Assembly: GCF_902168135.1 (NCBI RefSeq)
Contig: NZ_CABHOL010000021.1
Coordinates: 228,663 to 292,662, forward strand
Length of the DNA: 64,000 nucleotides
Source: an uncultured Fluviicola sp.
GTDB lineage: Bacteria > Bacteroidota > Bacteroidia > Flavobacteriales_D > Crocinitomicaceae
Direction of reading: 5' to 3'
Shown: in pieces, positions 46,185 to 55,720 of the stretch
Numbering within the stretch: position 1 is the first letter of the stretch
Layout: each line of letters starts with the position of its first letter
Program-made: the position numbers and the translations under genes
Notes under the pieces: generated by a model
The model's input: the letters and a program-made list of their open reading frames with translations, nothing else
The model's database searches: none
What the model was told of the DNA's origin: nothing

Positions 46185-46283
46185 TTTAGGGGATTTCATT
46201 TCAATCAAATATCACATCACTAGTCAGGGAGCATATCAGTTAATAACGGTATTTTTTTTTAAACCGTTGAATTTTTGACTTTG

Positions 46284-49200
46284 CTAAAAGAACGCCTTCA
46301 CCTCCATCCCCCCGGCGTGGATGACTTTATTCCCTTCGCTTTTGCGCCCGTTGTATTGAACCGAAATCTGCAGACTTTTTGACAAGGAACGCTGATAGCC
46401 CAGGCTCCAGACATAGTTCACTCCCGGTTTCAATGCTTCCAGTAACTCAAATCCCAAAGGGGTGTTCGAATCTCCCCGGAATGCGATGCGGATAACGTTA
46501 AACTGGCCCTGCAAACTTCCTTTTTGTGTTTGGTTGTACTTTCCGGTTATACCGATGTCATAAATATCTGCCTGTTCACCACCCAGGTTTTCTTCATTCC
46601 TCTTTTCGATAACGCGTCCGTCCAAACTGAAACGAAGCGATGTATTCGGCTGATAGATCAAAGATGGTTTCAACTGCCAGTAATGCAAACGGTAGTTCCG
46701 ACCGGATGTATAATCTACGGAAGAAGTTTTCAGCCCGGTTTCGAACTGCGATTGGATACTGAATTTTTTCAGGATGGTAACCCGCGCGTTAAATTCATGG
46801 GATTCTTTGGTTCTTCCATCGAATCCGGTAGCCAATAATGTTTTGGTCTTCGAGCTTTCATAACTATAATCTCCGCCACCGACATTGTTTGTACGATTAA
46901 AATACACGGTGTTTTTGATCACGTTAGCAGTACTGATCAACGAATTATCATCTATACTTCCGACAAAGGGATTGTAAGCTCTTGCACCGTCAAATATATT
47001 GGTCTTTCGCTGCAATCTGAAACGGGTTTGCGTGGAGAACCGCGCCAGTACTTTCCGGAAACCGGTAGCATTTGCCCATACGCGTTCCGGCCGAAGTGTC
47101 AAGGATTGGTTATACTCATTCGAATAAGTCTTGATATAATCATTGGAAGGTGTAAATACACGGATGTAGCTTGCCTGATCTGCATATGCGGCAATTTCAA
47201 ACTCATTCAGATCTTTGACCCCGTCATTGTTGTAATCGTTCCAGGTATAAACTCCCTGTCCGTCATTGACTTTGATGTAGATAAACTCCTTCTTTTGTTC
47301 CAGTCCGGCACCCACTTCATAAAAGGTGGTGAGATTGACAGCTCCTTTCCAGAATTTAATATCATGGTCGATCCGGCCATTGGTAGTGTTTTCCGGTGCC
47401 TGTGTAATGAGTGTTGTATCGAGGATCTTCAATTCACGGTAGTTCGCCACAATGTATAAGCGTTGGTTCTTCCAGTTGTTTTTCGTCCACTCGGCACGAA
47501 GCGTCCTTGCTTTTGCGGCATTTCTCAAACGGGTGCTATCCGATCTTCCGTCTACACGCTCCCGGTAACTCAGCAATAATTCGCCGGATGAAGTATCTCC
47601 CAAAGCAACATAGCCCTGGTAATCAAAAAAACTGTAAGACTGCAGTCCCAGCAGCGAATCCCCCTGGACGAAACGGTTTAATTCCTGGTCATCTTTAAAT
47701 CCGACGCGCACTTTTTTGATTTGCTTGGAGATATCTGCTTTATGGCGTAAAAACTGGTTGGTATTCTCGTTTTTAGAGCTTAGGAAACTCGCATCAATAG
47801 TGACATTGAACCCCTGCTGCTTCCAGGAAGTAAGTAATTGGGTCCGTAATCCTGAGAAATCCGAACCGATCTTATATTGCTGTGCATTAATCCCAATTTT
47901 ACCGTACCTGGTATTCTCAATGCTCGTCCCTAATGTTGTCAAAACCTGGTTTCCGGTATACCCCATGCTTCTTGTATTCCAGTCGCGGTCAAATTCCACG
48001 GTCCGGTATTGTTCGATGGGTTTGAAATAAGGGTCCAGCATTTCTATCTCGGCTTGTTTTTTCCAGCTCCAGGCAGGAACAGAGTCTTTTCCGAACGGAT
48101 TCGTATGTTCGATCCTGGTTCGCATGGAATATCCCCGGTCATCAAAGCGATCCAGAGAAGAAAAGGTATTCAGATCATAACCGCTCATTCCTAATTCGGT
48201 GGTGATCTTCAATTTTTCATTGAAGCGGTAAGTCGTTCCTGCTGTAAATAGTTGCTGTCTTTTCGGTGTGATCAATAATGAAACCGGTGCGTAATCTCCT
48301 ACCGGAACACCTCCAACCGGCTGCACCCATTTGTAGACCCGGCCAATCGCATTGAACTTTTCAAATACATAATCGCCCTTTCCCGGACCGACGTATGAAA
48401 ACTGAACTTTGTAAAAAGCAACGTTCTGATCTGCAGAAGCCACTAAAACGCTGTCGTATCCCAAAGAATCGACCATTTGGTACATCACCAGGTTTTCGGA
48501 GAAGCCAACGGAATCAATGACCGAATAACGGGCCAGTTCCAAACTATCCCCAATCTCCGATAAGAGCATTTTTTGATCATTGGTCAGGTTTTGCTGCAAC
48601 GGTTGATTCTTTGCATCTTGTTCGGAATAGGCATTGATCCACCAGTCCAGTTTTTTGCTTTGGGCAGCTGTTGAAAATTGAAAGAGTGAACGGGCATAAT
48701 TCTGGTCCGAATACTGGAATTCTACAACAATCCGGATGTCTTTCGTGATCAGGTTTTTTGCAGTAAATGTCAATTCCGAAGTGTTATAATCGATCACATA
48801 ATCGTATTCCTGCCCTCGGCTCAGCTGCCTCCCGTCAATAAACACGCGCTCCGTTCCGGAAAGAATGATAATATATGGCTCGTTCTCATTTCCTCTCAGG
48901 CGGTACGGTCCCTGGTTCCCTTCTACTCCCTGGATAATCTGCCGGTTGAATTTTCCTTTGGACAATGCTCCGCTGACCTGTGTTTTGATTGTTCCGGTCT
49001 TGTCTTTTTTCCAGAAGTATTCACCGGTCAATCCTTGTCCGCGCTTCTTGTAGGTTAGGAAATAACCGTCAGGTTTACTGATCCAGAAATCCCCTGCAGT
49101 AAGCTTAAACTGGTCGTTGAATAATTGGATGAATACCTGGTCGAATTCCTGCAGTTTATTGGTATTTCCTTCCGGCTGGATGGGCAAATTATCGTCTGTT

Positions 49201-49733
49201 ACCGAAGCCAAAACCTGTAAGTTCGGAGCAATATAACCCGACAGTTCCAGGTTCAGGGAAGAGTTTACAGAAAGATCCTGCCGGTTCCCGAAAGTAATTC
49301 CCCTGGAGATGCTTCCCGATTTTCGAAGGCCATTTGCTCCCATGAGGTCCAATGGTTCTACCGTTGGTGTAATCAGGTATTTTTCCCGATCGCCTTTATT
49401 TTGGGTGTAAATAATGTTTGTATCCCGTAATTGATAACTTTTTGCGAAAGAAAACGGTAACACGCGGTAAGAAACCGTCAGTTCATCCGAGCAAAGCCGG
49501 GACATTTGAATCGTTCCTTTTGCGTAATCCACAATGTATTGGTAGGGAAGGATAATTTCTCCGCCACAGCGTACTATCAACGAATTTGGCGCAATACTTA
49601 AAGAATCCAGCTGGATGAGATTGCTTGTTGCTGCAATCGTTTTTTGACGGTACGCGTTATCTTGTGTCCAGCTATGAACCCAACAAAAAATACTGCCTAG
49701 CAATAGAAGTCCGACCCGTACAGCGCGCATCAT
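46284..49733 (-). CDS. Large SprA-like outer-membrane beta-barrel protein
   Basis: Protein of 1149 residues with a signal peptide (VGLLLLGSIFCWVHSWTQ). Its N-terminal part repeats SprA hallmarks: GSISRGITFGNRQDLSVNSS then LQEFDQVFIQLF, comparable with the SprA segments around FGVNTSRYDN and DEDQIIQRIELG. FIDGRQLSRGQEYDYVIDYN parallels SprA VEGQDYTVDYNLGRV. The rest is beta-strand-rich, with one Asp/Asn loop (YNNDGVKDLNEFEIA), and ends HAGGMEVKAFF with terminal Phe. I infer an outer-membrane barrel related to but half the length of SprA. It is a Bacteroidota family of unknown role. Confidence 0.75.
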   Translation of the reverse strand: MMRAVRVGLLLLGSIFCWVHSWTQDNAYRQKTIAATSNLIQLDSLSIAPNSLIVRCGGEIILPYQYIVDYAKGTIQMSRLCSDELTVSYRVLPFSFAKSYQLRDTNIIYTQNKGDREKYLITPTVEPLDLMGANGLRKSGSISRGITFGNRQDLSVNSSLNLELSGYIAPNLQVLASVTDDNLPIQPEGNTNKLQEFDQVFIQLFNDQFKLTAGDFWISKPDGYFLTYKKRGQGLTGEYFWKKDKTGTIKTQVSGALSKGKFNRQIIQGVEGNQGPYRLRGNENEPYIIILSGTERVFIDGRQLSRGQEYDYVIDYNTSELTFTAKNLITKDIRIVVEFQYSDQNYARSLFQFSTAAQSKKLDWWINAYSEQDAKNQPLQQNLTNDQKMLLSEIGDSLELARYSVIDSVGFSENLVMYQMVDSLGYDSVLVASADQNVAFYKVQFSYVGPGKGDYVFEKFNAIGRVYKWVQPVGGVPVGDYAPVSLLITPKRQQLFTAGTTYRFNEKLKITTELGMSGYDLNTFSSLDRFDDRGYSMRTRIEHTNPFGKDSVPAWSWKKQAEIEMLDPYFKPIEQYRTVEFDRDWNTRSMGYTGNQVLTTLGTSIENTRYGKIGINAQQYKIGSDFSGLRTQLLTSWKQQGFNVTIDASFLSSKNENTNQFLRHKADISKQIKKVRVGFKDDQELNRFVQGDSLLGLQSYSFFDYQGYVALGDTSSGELLLSYRERVDGRSDSTRLRNAAKARTLRAEWTKNNWKNQRLYIVANYRELKILDTTLITQAPENTTNGRIDHDIKFWKGAVNLTTFYEVGAGLEQKKEFIYIKVNDGQGVYTWNDYNNDGVKDLNEFEIAAYADQASYIRVFTPSNDYIKTYSNEYNQSLTLRPERVWANATGFRKVLARFSTQTRFRLQRKTNIFDGARAYNPFVGSIDDNSLISTANVIKNTVYFNRTNNVGGGDYSYESSKTKTLLATGFDGRTKESHEFNARVTILKKFSIQSQFETGLKTSSVDYTSGRNYRLHYWQLKPSLIYQPNTSLRFSLDGRVIEKRNEENLGGEQADIYDIGITGKYNQTQKGSLQGQFNVIRIAFRGDSNTPLGFELLEALKPGVNYVWSLGYQRSLSKSLQISVQYNGRKSEGNKVIHAGGMEVKAFF

Positions 49734-49758
49734 GCTAAAGTACTAACGTTTTAAGTGC

Positions 49759-49770
49759 TATACTAGTATA
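49759..49770. promoter_or_regulatory. 12 bp palindrome upstream of the SprA-like gene
   Basis: TATACTAGTATA is a perfect palindrome 26 bp before the ATG at 49733 and could be an operator; CGACTTTG just upstream on the minus strand is a weak -7 candidate. Confidence 0.3.
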
Positions 49771-49925
49771 CAAAGTCGATTTTTATATCAGACCGGTTTC
49801 CAGGGATACGATTAATCGCATGTCCAAAAACCAAAAAATCCCGCCCGAAGAGGACAGGATTTGAATGCGTGATATCATAAAAACGGCACAATTATTAACA
49901 TCACACAAAATCTTTCAAAAAAACA

Positions 49926-49955
49926 TGTAGGGACGCGAAGCATCGCGTCCCTACA
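49926..49955 (-). terminator. 13 bp stem hairpin downstream of nrdA (repeat family copy C)
   Basis: TGTAGGGACGCGA and TCGCGTCCCTACA pair perfectly around AGCA. On the minus strand it is followed by TG and seven T, a strong terminator of nrdB-nrdA. A degenerate relative with the CGATTAATCG core lies at 49803-49825. Confidence 0.8.
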
Positions 49956-49977
49956 GTTTTCATTTATTTTTCAAGTT

Positions 49978-52347
49978 CTATCCTGAGCACATTTCACAGT
50001 TATCCGGGTTATCCAAAGAACATGCGATTGCCGCTTGTTGTTCTTCCAATTCCGCTGCGGATACTTTTGCAGGTTCTTCGGTTACTGCTTTATCTACTGT
50101 GAACTTGATCGCATCTGTTGCAGCTTTCGTTCTCAGGTAGTACATACCTGTTTTCAATCCTTTTTTCCAACCGTAGAAGTGCATAGATGTCAACTTACCG
50201 AAGTTTGCATTCTCCATGAAAATATTCAAGGATTGTGACTGACAAATGTATGCTCCACGATCTGCTGCCTGCTCGATAATTGCTTTTTGAGAAATTTCCC
50301 AGGCAGTTTTGTAAAGGTCTTTGATGTATTGAGGGATCTCGTTGATGTTTTGAACAGAACCGTTTGCTGCCATCAATTTCTGACGCATATCTTTCGTCCA
50401 TAAACCTTCTTTTACCAAATCCTTCAGCAAGTGCTTGTTTACGATAATGAACTCACCTGACAATACACGACGTGTGTAAATGTTGGATGTGTAAGGCTCA
50501 AAACATTCGTTGTTTCCAAGGATCTGTGCAGTAGAAGCTGTTGGCATCGGAGCTAACAACAGGGAGTTGCGTACACCGTGTTTTTTCACTTCTTCTTTCA
50601 ATAGATCCCATTCCCAACGGTTTGTAGGAGTTACTCCCCACATATCGAACTGGAAAATTCCTTTTGATACAGGAGATCCCGCGATTGTTTCGTATGGTCC
50701 TTCAGCAATAGCCAAATCTTTGGAAGCAGTCATTGCTGCGTAATAAATCGTTTCGAAGATCTCGCGGTTCAATGCTTTTGCTTCTTCGGATTCGAATGGA
50801 TAACGCATCATGATAAATGCATCAGCCAATCCCTGAACTCCCAAACCAATCGGACGGTGGCGCATGTTTGAGTTGCGCGCTTCTTCTACCGGGTAGAAGT
50901 TTCCGTCGATGATACGGTTCAGGTTCACAGTTGCCTGGTAAGTTACTTCGAATAATTTATCGTGATCGAACGTTCCTTCTTCTGTTACGAATTTCGGCAA
51001 TGCCAGGGAAGCCAGGTTACAAACTGCGATCTCATCCGGTGCAGTATACTCGATGATCTCCGTACACAAGTTAGAAGATTTGATCACTCCTAAGTTTTGC
51101 TGGTTTGATTTCGAGTTTGCAGCATCCTTGTACAACATGTATGGAGTACCGGTCTCAATTTGAGATTCCAATACTTTAAACCACAAATCTTGTGCTTTGA
51201 TTGTTTTGCGGCCTTTTCCTTCTGCTTCGTATTGGGTATACAATGCTTCGAAATCAGCTCCGTATGTTTCGGAAAGTCCCGGACACTCATGCGGACACAT
51301 CAACGTCCAGTCTCCGTTCTCTTCTACTCGTTTCATGAATAAATCCGGAATCCAAAGCGCGTAGAACAAATCGCGTGCACGCATTTCTTCTTTTCCGGTA
51401 TTCTTTTTCAAATCTAAGAAATCGAATACATCAGCATGCCAGGGCTCGATATACATTGCGAAAGATCCTTTGCGTTTTCCTCCACCCTGATCTACATAGC
51501 GGGCAGTGTCGTTGAATACGCGCAACATCGGAACGATTCCGTTGGATGTACCGTTTGTCCCTTTGATGTATGATCCTGTAGCACGAATATCGTGGATAGC
51601 CAATCCGATACCACCAGCCGATTGTGAAATCTGAGCGCAAGATTTCAACGTCTCGTAAATACCTTCGATACTGTCTTCTTTCATTGTTAATAAGAAACAA
51701 GAAGACATTTGAGGTTTTGGTGTACCTGCATTGAACAAGGTTGGTGTAGCATGTGTAAACCATCCTTCAGACATCAGGTTGTACGTCTTGATTGCCTGTT
51801 GAAGGTCGTTTTTGTGAATCCCGACAGCAACACGCATCAACATTTGCTGCGGTCTTTCTGCGATCTCACCGTTTGTTCTCAACAAGTAGCTTCTTGTCAA
51901 GGTTTTGAATCCGAAGTAATCGTAACGGAAATCACGGTCGTAAATGATGCTTGAATCCAGCAATTCTCTGTTGTTCGAGATCACTTCATACACATCATCA
52001 GCAATCAGGGAAGCACGTTGTCCTGTCTTCGGATCGATGTATTTGTATAGATCTTCCATCACATCGGAGAACGATTTTTTCGTTTCCTTGTGTAAATTGG
52101 ACACCGCGATTCTGGATGCCAACAAAGCATAGTCCGGGTGGTCAATGGTCTTAGCAGCTGCAACCTCAGCGGCCAAATTATCTAAAACTGTTGTTGTCAC
52201 TCCATCGTAGATTCCTTCGATGACCTTCATGGCAACAGCCTCCGGTGAAACCAGCGGGTCCAGCCCGTAGCACATCTTGATGATGCGTGCAGTGATCTTG
52301 TCAAATTTCACCGCCTCTTTTCTTCCGTCTCTTTTAATTACGTACAT
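49978..52347 (-). CDS. nrdA: Ribonucleoside-diphosphate reductase class Ia, alpha subunit
   Basis: Protein of 789 residues, reducing ribonucleotides to deoxyribonucleotides. The N-terminal ATP cone ([20 protein letters not shown]) is the allosteric activity site. The barrel contains [20 protein letters not shown], the [10 protein letters not shown] segment, the active-site NLCTEI and the radical-transfer Tyr region. The C-terminus ends CEMCSG, the swinging CxxC that is re-reduced by thioredoxin or glutaredoxin. It lies 47 bp downstream of nrdB, so the order is nrdB-nrdA in one unit. Confidence 0.97.
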   Translation of the reverse strand: MYVIKRDGRKEAVKFDKITARIIKMCYGLDPLVSPEAVAMKVIEGIYDGVTTTVLDNLAAEVAAAKTIDHPDYALLASRIAVSNLHKETKKSFSDVMEDLYKYIDPKTGQRASLIADDVYEVISNNRELLDSSIIYDRDFRYDYFGFKTLTRSYLLRTNGEIAERPQQMLMRVAVGIHKNDLQQAIKTYNLMSEGWFTHATPTLFNAGTPKPQMSSCFLLTMKEDSIEGIYETLKSCAQISQSAGGIGLAIHDIRATGSYIKGTNGTSNGIVPMLRVFNDTARYVDQGGGKRKGSFAMYIEPWHADVFDFLDLKKNTGKEEMRARDLFYALWIPDLFMKRVEENGDWTLMCPHECPGLSETYGADFEALYTQYEAEGKGRKTIKAQDLWFKVLESQIETGTPYMLYKDAANSKSNQQNLGVIKSSNLCTEIIEYTAPDEIAVCNLASLALPKFVTEEGTFDHDKLFEVTYQATVNLNRIIDGNFYPVEEARNSNMRHRPIGLGVQGLADAFIMMRYPFESEEAKALNREIFETIYYAAMTASKDLAIAEGPYETIAGSPVSKGIFQFDMWGVTPTNRWEWDLLKEEVKKHGVRNSLLLAPMPTASTAQILGNNECFEPYTSNIYTRRVLSGEFIIVNKHLLKDLVKEGLWTKDMRQKLMAANGSVQNINEIPQYIKDLYKTAWEISQKAIIEQAADRGAYICQSQSLNIFMENANFGKLTSMHFYGWKKGLKTGMYYLRTKAATDAIKFTVDKAVTEEPAKVSAAELEEQQAAIACSLDNPDNCEMCSG

Positions 52348-52394
52348 AGCGCTCTATTTGGGTTGTTGTTATTGGTAATGTATAATATAATCAA

Positions 52395-53369
52395 TTAAAA
52401 TTCTTCGTCCAAACTAAATGTTTGGTCTTCCTTGTTCGACATAACGCCTGACTTTTGGTACTCAGCTACTCTTTTTTCGAAGAAGTTGGTTTTTCCCTGG
52501 ATGGAGATCATATCCATGAAGTCGAATGGGTTTGCCGTATTGAACACCTTTGGATTCCCAAGCTCTGTCAATAATCGGTCTGCAACGAATTCGATGTACT
52601 GTGCCATTAATTCTGCGTTCATACCTATTAACTTCACAGGCAGTGCATCCGTTACAAACTCTTTCTCAATCTCAACAGCATCCAGAATGATTTTCTCTAC
52701 CTGATCCTTTGAAAGCTGGTTTACCAGGTGCTTGGTGTACAACAAACAAGCGAAATCACAGTGCAGACCTTCGTCGCGGGAGATCAACTCATTGGAGAAC
52801 GATAATCCTGGCATCAAGCCGCGTTTTTTCAACCAGAAAATCGAACAGAATGAACCGGAGAAGAAGATTCCTTCCACAGCAGCGAATGCAACTAATCGCT
52901 CTGCAAAAGAACCGTTATCGATCCAGCGCAATGCCCAATCTGCCTTCTTACGAACACAATCGATCGTATCCAATGCATTGAATAAATGGTTCTTCTCTTT
53001 TTGATCTTTGATATAGGTATCAATTAACAGCGAGTATGTCTCTGAATGGATGTTCTCCATGGCTACCTGGAAACCGTAAAAGAACTTTGCCTCGGTATAC
53101 TGCACTTCAGCCAAAAAGTGCTCTGCCAGGTTTTCGTTCACGATTCCGTCGGACGCTGCGAAAAATGCCAAAACGTGTTTGATAAAATGACGTTCATCGT
53201 CATTCAGTTTAGTTTCCCAATCAATTAAATCCGGCGATAAATCAATTTCTTCTGCAGTCCAAAAACTTGCCTCGGCCTTCTTGTAAAAAGACCAAATATC
53301 TTCATGCTGGATTGGAAACAATACGAATCTGTTTTTGTTTTCCGATAAGATTGGTTCTGCCTGTGCCAT
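52395..53369 (-). CDS. nrdB: Ribonucleoside-diphosphate reductase class Ia, beta subunit
   Basis: Protein of 324 residues that holds the diiron-tyrosyl radical. The metal ligands are visible in [19 protein letters not shown] (Glu, His and the radical Tyr four residues after His), the EGIFFSGSF Glu and the DEGLHCDF Glu/His pair. The C-terminal FSLDEEF matches the peptide that docks on NrdA. Presence of the Tyr argues for class Ia rather than the Tyr-less class Ic. A 495 bp non-coding region with a palindrome lies upstream. Confidence 0.97.
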   Translation of the reverse strand: MAQAEPILSENKNRFVLFPIQHEDIWSFYKKAEASFWTAEEIDLSPDLIDWETKLNDDERHFIKHVLAFFAASDGIVNENLAEHFLAEVQYTEAKFFYGFQVAMENIHSETYSLLIDTYIKDQKEKNHLFNALDTIDCVRKKADWALRWIDNGSFAERLVAFAAVEGIFFSGSFCSIFWLKKRGLMPGLSFSNELISRDEGLHCDFACLLYTKHLVNQLSKDQVEKIILDAVEIEKEFVTDALPVKLIGMNAELMAQYIEFVADRLLTELGNPKVFNTANPFDFMDMISIQGKTNFFEKRVAEYQKSGVMSNKEDQTFSLDEEF

Positions 53370-53864
53370 TTTTTTAATTTGTTTTTAAATCCTGACATTC
53401 ATCGCCAGGGTTGTTTTTTAAAGTCAATAAATCCTATGCCATGGTTAATTTCTTAACCATAGATAAAGTGTGTTGGTATTCAAATTTAAGTTAGTTTCCC
53501 CTCCGATATTGTTGCGTGTGTTCAACAAGTTTTGTGCTCAAAGGGGCTTACAAAAATTGTCAAAATTCTTTCCTTTCACAATTAAAGAAATCCACAATTG
53601 TTTAAGGTTTTCAACATCCCCACTTTGAAATCCTTTAACATGAACACTTAGCGAGTTTATCAACATCCCCCCTAAAGATATTCACAGTACAGAATATGCA
53701 ATTCATCGAAGAATTAGCCAGTTTCATCCAACTTCAAGTGTATGAAGACTTTCAGTCGGCTTTCCTATAAAGTTAGGTGGATTTTGAGTTTCTTTTTTTA
53801 TTATTTTTAAGAGGCTATTAACACCTTATTGTTGATAGTTGAGCAAAGCCAAATACACACTACT
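53370..53864. promoter_or_regulatory. 495 bp non-coding region between nrdB and comF: promoter, palindrome, DnaA-box-like sites
   Basis: TAAATTTG (53488-53481, minus) is a possible -7 box for nrdB with a leader of about 110 nt, but no TTG is found at the right distance. A 20 bp palindrome lies at 53441-53460. TTATCAACA (53657-53665) matches the DnaA box TTATCCACA at 8 of 9, and 7 of 9 matches lie at 53588, 53608, 53678 and 53830 (minus). The AT-rich TTTCTTTTTTTATTATTTTT is near 53791-53811. This could be a DnaA-controlled nrd promoter or, less likely, an origin. Confidence 0.4.
53441..53460. promoter_or_regulatory. 20 bp inverted repeat in the nrdB leader
   Basis: ATGGTTAA, TTTC and TTAACCAT form an exact inverted repeat about 70 bp before the nrdB ATG. 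Symmetry suggests a protein operator or a small RNA hairpin. It is not the classic NrdR box. Confidence 0.5.
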
Positions 53865-54584
53865 ATGTCACTAAATTTTTCGTCGAATTTTAACAAATGG
53901 ACCCGTGATCTGCTCCATGTAATCTACCCTCAAAACTGTTTAATCTGCAAACACGAATTCAATCAATCCAAACTGGCAATCTGCCCGATTTGTGCGAGTG
54001 AATTAGCATACACCCATTTCGAAGATTATATGGAAGCTACCAACCTCGATAAATTGTTTTGGGGAAGGGTGAACCTGGAAGGTACTTATGCCCTTCTGCG
54101 TTTTAAGCAACAAAGTTCTACCCAGCAGATCCTTCACGAACTCAAGTACAAAGACAACCCCGAAATCGGGAAACACTTCGGGAAAGAGATCGGAACAAAA
54201 CTAAAGAGTATTGCTAAATTCTCGGATGTAGACGCGCTCATCCCTGTTCCGCTCCATCCGAAAAAAGAATTTATCCGCGGGTATAACCAGGCAGAAGTCA
54301 TTTGTAAGGGCATTGCAGAAAGCAGCGGTACAAGGCTCCGGAAAGATCTGTTAAAACGGATCTCATTTACGGAAAGTCAAACCAGGAAAGGAAAGTCTTC
54401 CCGCTGGGAGAATATGCAAAACCGTTTCAAGATACAGGGCACAACTAATACAGCATTAAAACACCTGCTGATTGTTGATGATGTGGTCACAACCGGTTCC
54501 ACTTTGGAAACCTGTGTAAGAATCTTACAGGAAGAGTTCCCGAAGGCTAAGATCAGTATTGCGGTGCTGGCAGTAGCGGAATAG
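53865..54584 (+). CDS. ComF family phosphoribosyltransferase-like protein
   Basis: Protein of 239 residues. An N-terminal zinc-finger part (CLICKHEF and CPICASEL, two CxxC pairs) is followed by a type I PRTase fold with IPVPLHPKKEFIRGYNQAEV and the PRPP loop LLIVDDVVTTGST. ComF proteins take part in DNA uptake for transformation, although the reaction is not established. I chose ATG 53865 (MSLNFSS) because the earlier TTG start adds residues not seen in the family. It is transcribed away from nrdB and ends at a nested hairpin. Confidence 0.9.
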   Translation: MSLNFSSNFNKWTRDLLHVIYPQNCLICKHEFNQSKLAICPICASELAYTHFEDYMEATNLDKLFWGRVNLEGTYALLRFKQQSSTQQILHELKYKDNPEIGKHFGKEIGTKLKSIAKFSDVDALIPVPLHPKKEFIRGYNQAEVICKGIAESSGTRLRKDLLKRISFTESQTRKGKSSRWENMQNRFKIQGTTNTALKHLLIVDDVVTTGSTLETCVRILQEEFPKAKISIAVLAVAE

Positions 54585-54651
54585 AGTCAAGACATATTGA
54601 GTCAAGAGACAAGACGAATCATTGATTCGATATGTCTTGACTCTGTTTTTT
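54583..54651 (+). terminator. Nested hairpin and terminator after comF
   Basis: AGAGTCAAGACATAT (54583-54597) and ATATGTCTTGACTCT (54630-54644) pair over 15 bp; inside, CGAATC and GATTCG (54615-54629) form a second hairpin. A run of T follows. The intervening GAGTCAAGAGACAAGAC repeats the outer arm imperfectly. It overlaps the comF stop codon. Confidence 0.75.
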
Positions 54652-54696
54652 TGAATTTTGAATTCATCATTTTGAATTAAATATTAACTTTCGCTC

Positions 54697-55638
54697 ATGT
54701 TAATTACTATACTTATTCTCATACTGACCCTGGTCGTTGTACCGATCATGTCTTTCTATTTCGGAACTCCTTTGAACGTGCTTCAAGCAGAAGTGCTTAC
54801 TGATATGAGCATTGTTCTGGCAGTTGTAACCGGCGTTTGCTTTTTGCTCGGAGAAATTACGCGTAACAATTCTCAAATCGATAAGATTTGGAGTATTATT
54901 CCGATCTATTACGTATGGCACGTGGCTTATGCCGGTGATTTCGCTCCGCGGCTGGTTTTAATGGCTGTCGTTGTAACAATCTGGGGGGTGCGCTTAACCT
55001 ACAATTTTGCCAGAAGAGGTGCTTATCAGTGGAAATTCTGGACAGGAGAAGAAGATTACCGCTGGGAGGTCTTACGTCAAAGACCGGGTTTCAACAATCG
55101 TTTTGTGTGGATGTTGTTTAACCTGTTCTTCATCTGTTCTTATCAAAACACCCTGATTTTCCTGTTTACGCTTCCTGTACTAACTGGTTTGGGAGATGCT
55201 GCTCCAACTACTATCCAGCTTTGGGATTGGGTTATTGCTTTTGCTATCATTGTTGCCGTAATCATTGAGTTCATTGCAGACCAGCAGCAGTATAATTTTC
55301 AAACGGAAAAACACCGCCGCATTAAAGCCGGAGAAAGTCTCGGTCCTTATGCAAAGGGGTTTGTAGATACCGGTCTTTGGGCAATCGTTCGTCATCCGAA
55401 TTACGCCATGGAACAAACTGTTTGGTTGTTATTCTACTTATTCAGCGTGGTTGCAACCGGGGAATGGATTAACTGGTCGATGGCAGGTTGTTTGCTCCTG
55501 GTTGTTTTGTTCAAAGGAAGTTCTGATTTTTCGGAAAGTCTTTCTGCGGAAAAATACCCGGATTATACGAATTACCAGCGAAAGGTTCCGCGGTTTATTC
55601 CGTTTACCAAGTTCAGAAAGCAGAATCAGTTCAAATAA
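54697..55638 (+). CDS. DUF1295 family membrane protein (steroid 5-alpha-reductase/ICMT-like)
   Basis: Protein of 313 residues with about seven membrane segments. IWSIIPIYYVWHVAYAG near residue 70, RLTYNFARRGAYQWKFWTGE, and the C-terminal catalytic-like region KGFVDTGLWAIVRHPNYAMEQ match DUF1295 proteins, relatives of steroid reductases and isoprenylcysteine methyltransferases. The substrate is unknown; a lipid is likely. TAACTTTC lies 4 nt before the ATG, suggesting a leaderless mRNA. Confidence 0.85.
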   Translation: MLITILILILTLVVVPIMSFYFGTPLNVLQAEVLTDMSIVLAVVTGVCFLLGEITRNNSQIDKIWSIIPIYYVWHVAYAGDFAPRLVLMAVVVTIWGVRLTYNFARRGAYQWKFWTGEEDYRWEVLRQRPGFNNRFVWMLFNLFFICSYQNTLIFLFTLPVLTGLGDAAPTTIQLWDWVIAFAIIVAVIIEFIADQQQYNFQTEKHRRIKAGESLGPYAKGFVDTGLWAIVRHPNYAMEQTVWLLFYLFSVVATGEWINWSMAGCLLLVVLFKGSSDFSESLSAEKYPDYTNYQRKVPRFIPFTKFRKQNQFK

Positions 55639-55644
55639 TGGTTC

Positions 55645-55694
55645 AAGGTTCAAAGGTTTAATTTCAAATTTTTGAGCCCTTTTCTTTGAACCTT
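55645..55694. repeat. 11 bp inverted repeat between the DUF1295 gene and the DAO gene
   Basis: AAGGTTCAAAG (55645-55655) and CTTTGAACCTT (55684-55694) are exact inverted repeats; the right arm contains the -33 TTG of the next promoter. It may act as a terminator of the first gene or as an operator for the second. Confidence 0.5.
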
Positions 55695-55716
55695 ATGAAC
55701 TCTTTGAACATCTTTG
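55686..55716 (+). promoter_or_regulatory. Promoter of the DAO-family gene, very close to the start
   Basis: TTG (55686-55688), a 20 bp spacer and CATCTTTG (55709-55716, one mismatch to TAnnTTTG). The ATG follows after TGCT, so the message would start at or near the A of ATG. Confidence 0.55.
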
Positions 55717-55720
55717 TGCT

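Noticed and set aside
46243..46268. AACGG...CCGTT hairpin after the SprA-like gene as terminator
   Set aside because: The stem is only 5 bp and the T-run is in the loop instead of after the stem.
53370..53864. Definite replication origin
   Set aside because: dnaA, dnaN and gidA-type neighbours are absent and most 9-mers match only 7 of 9; kept only as a low-interest possibility.
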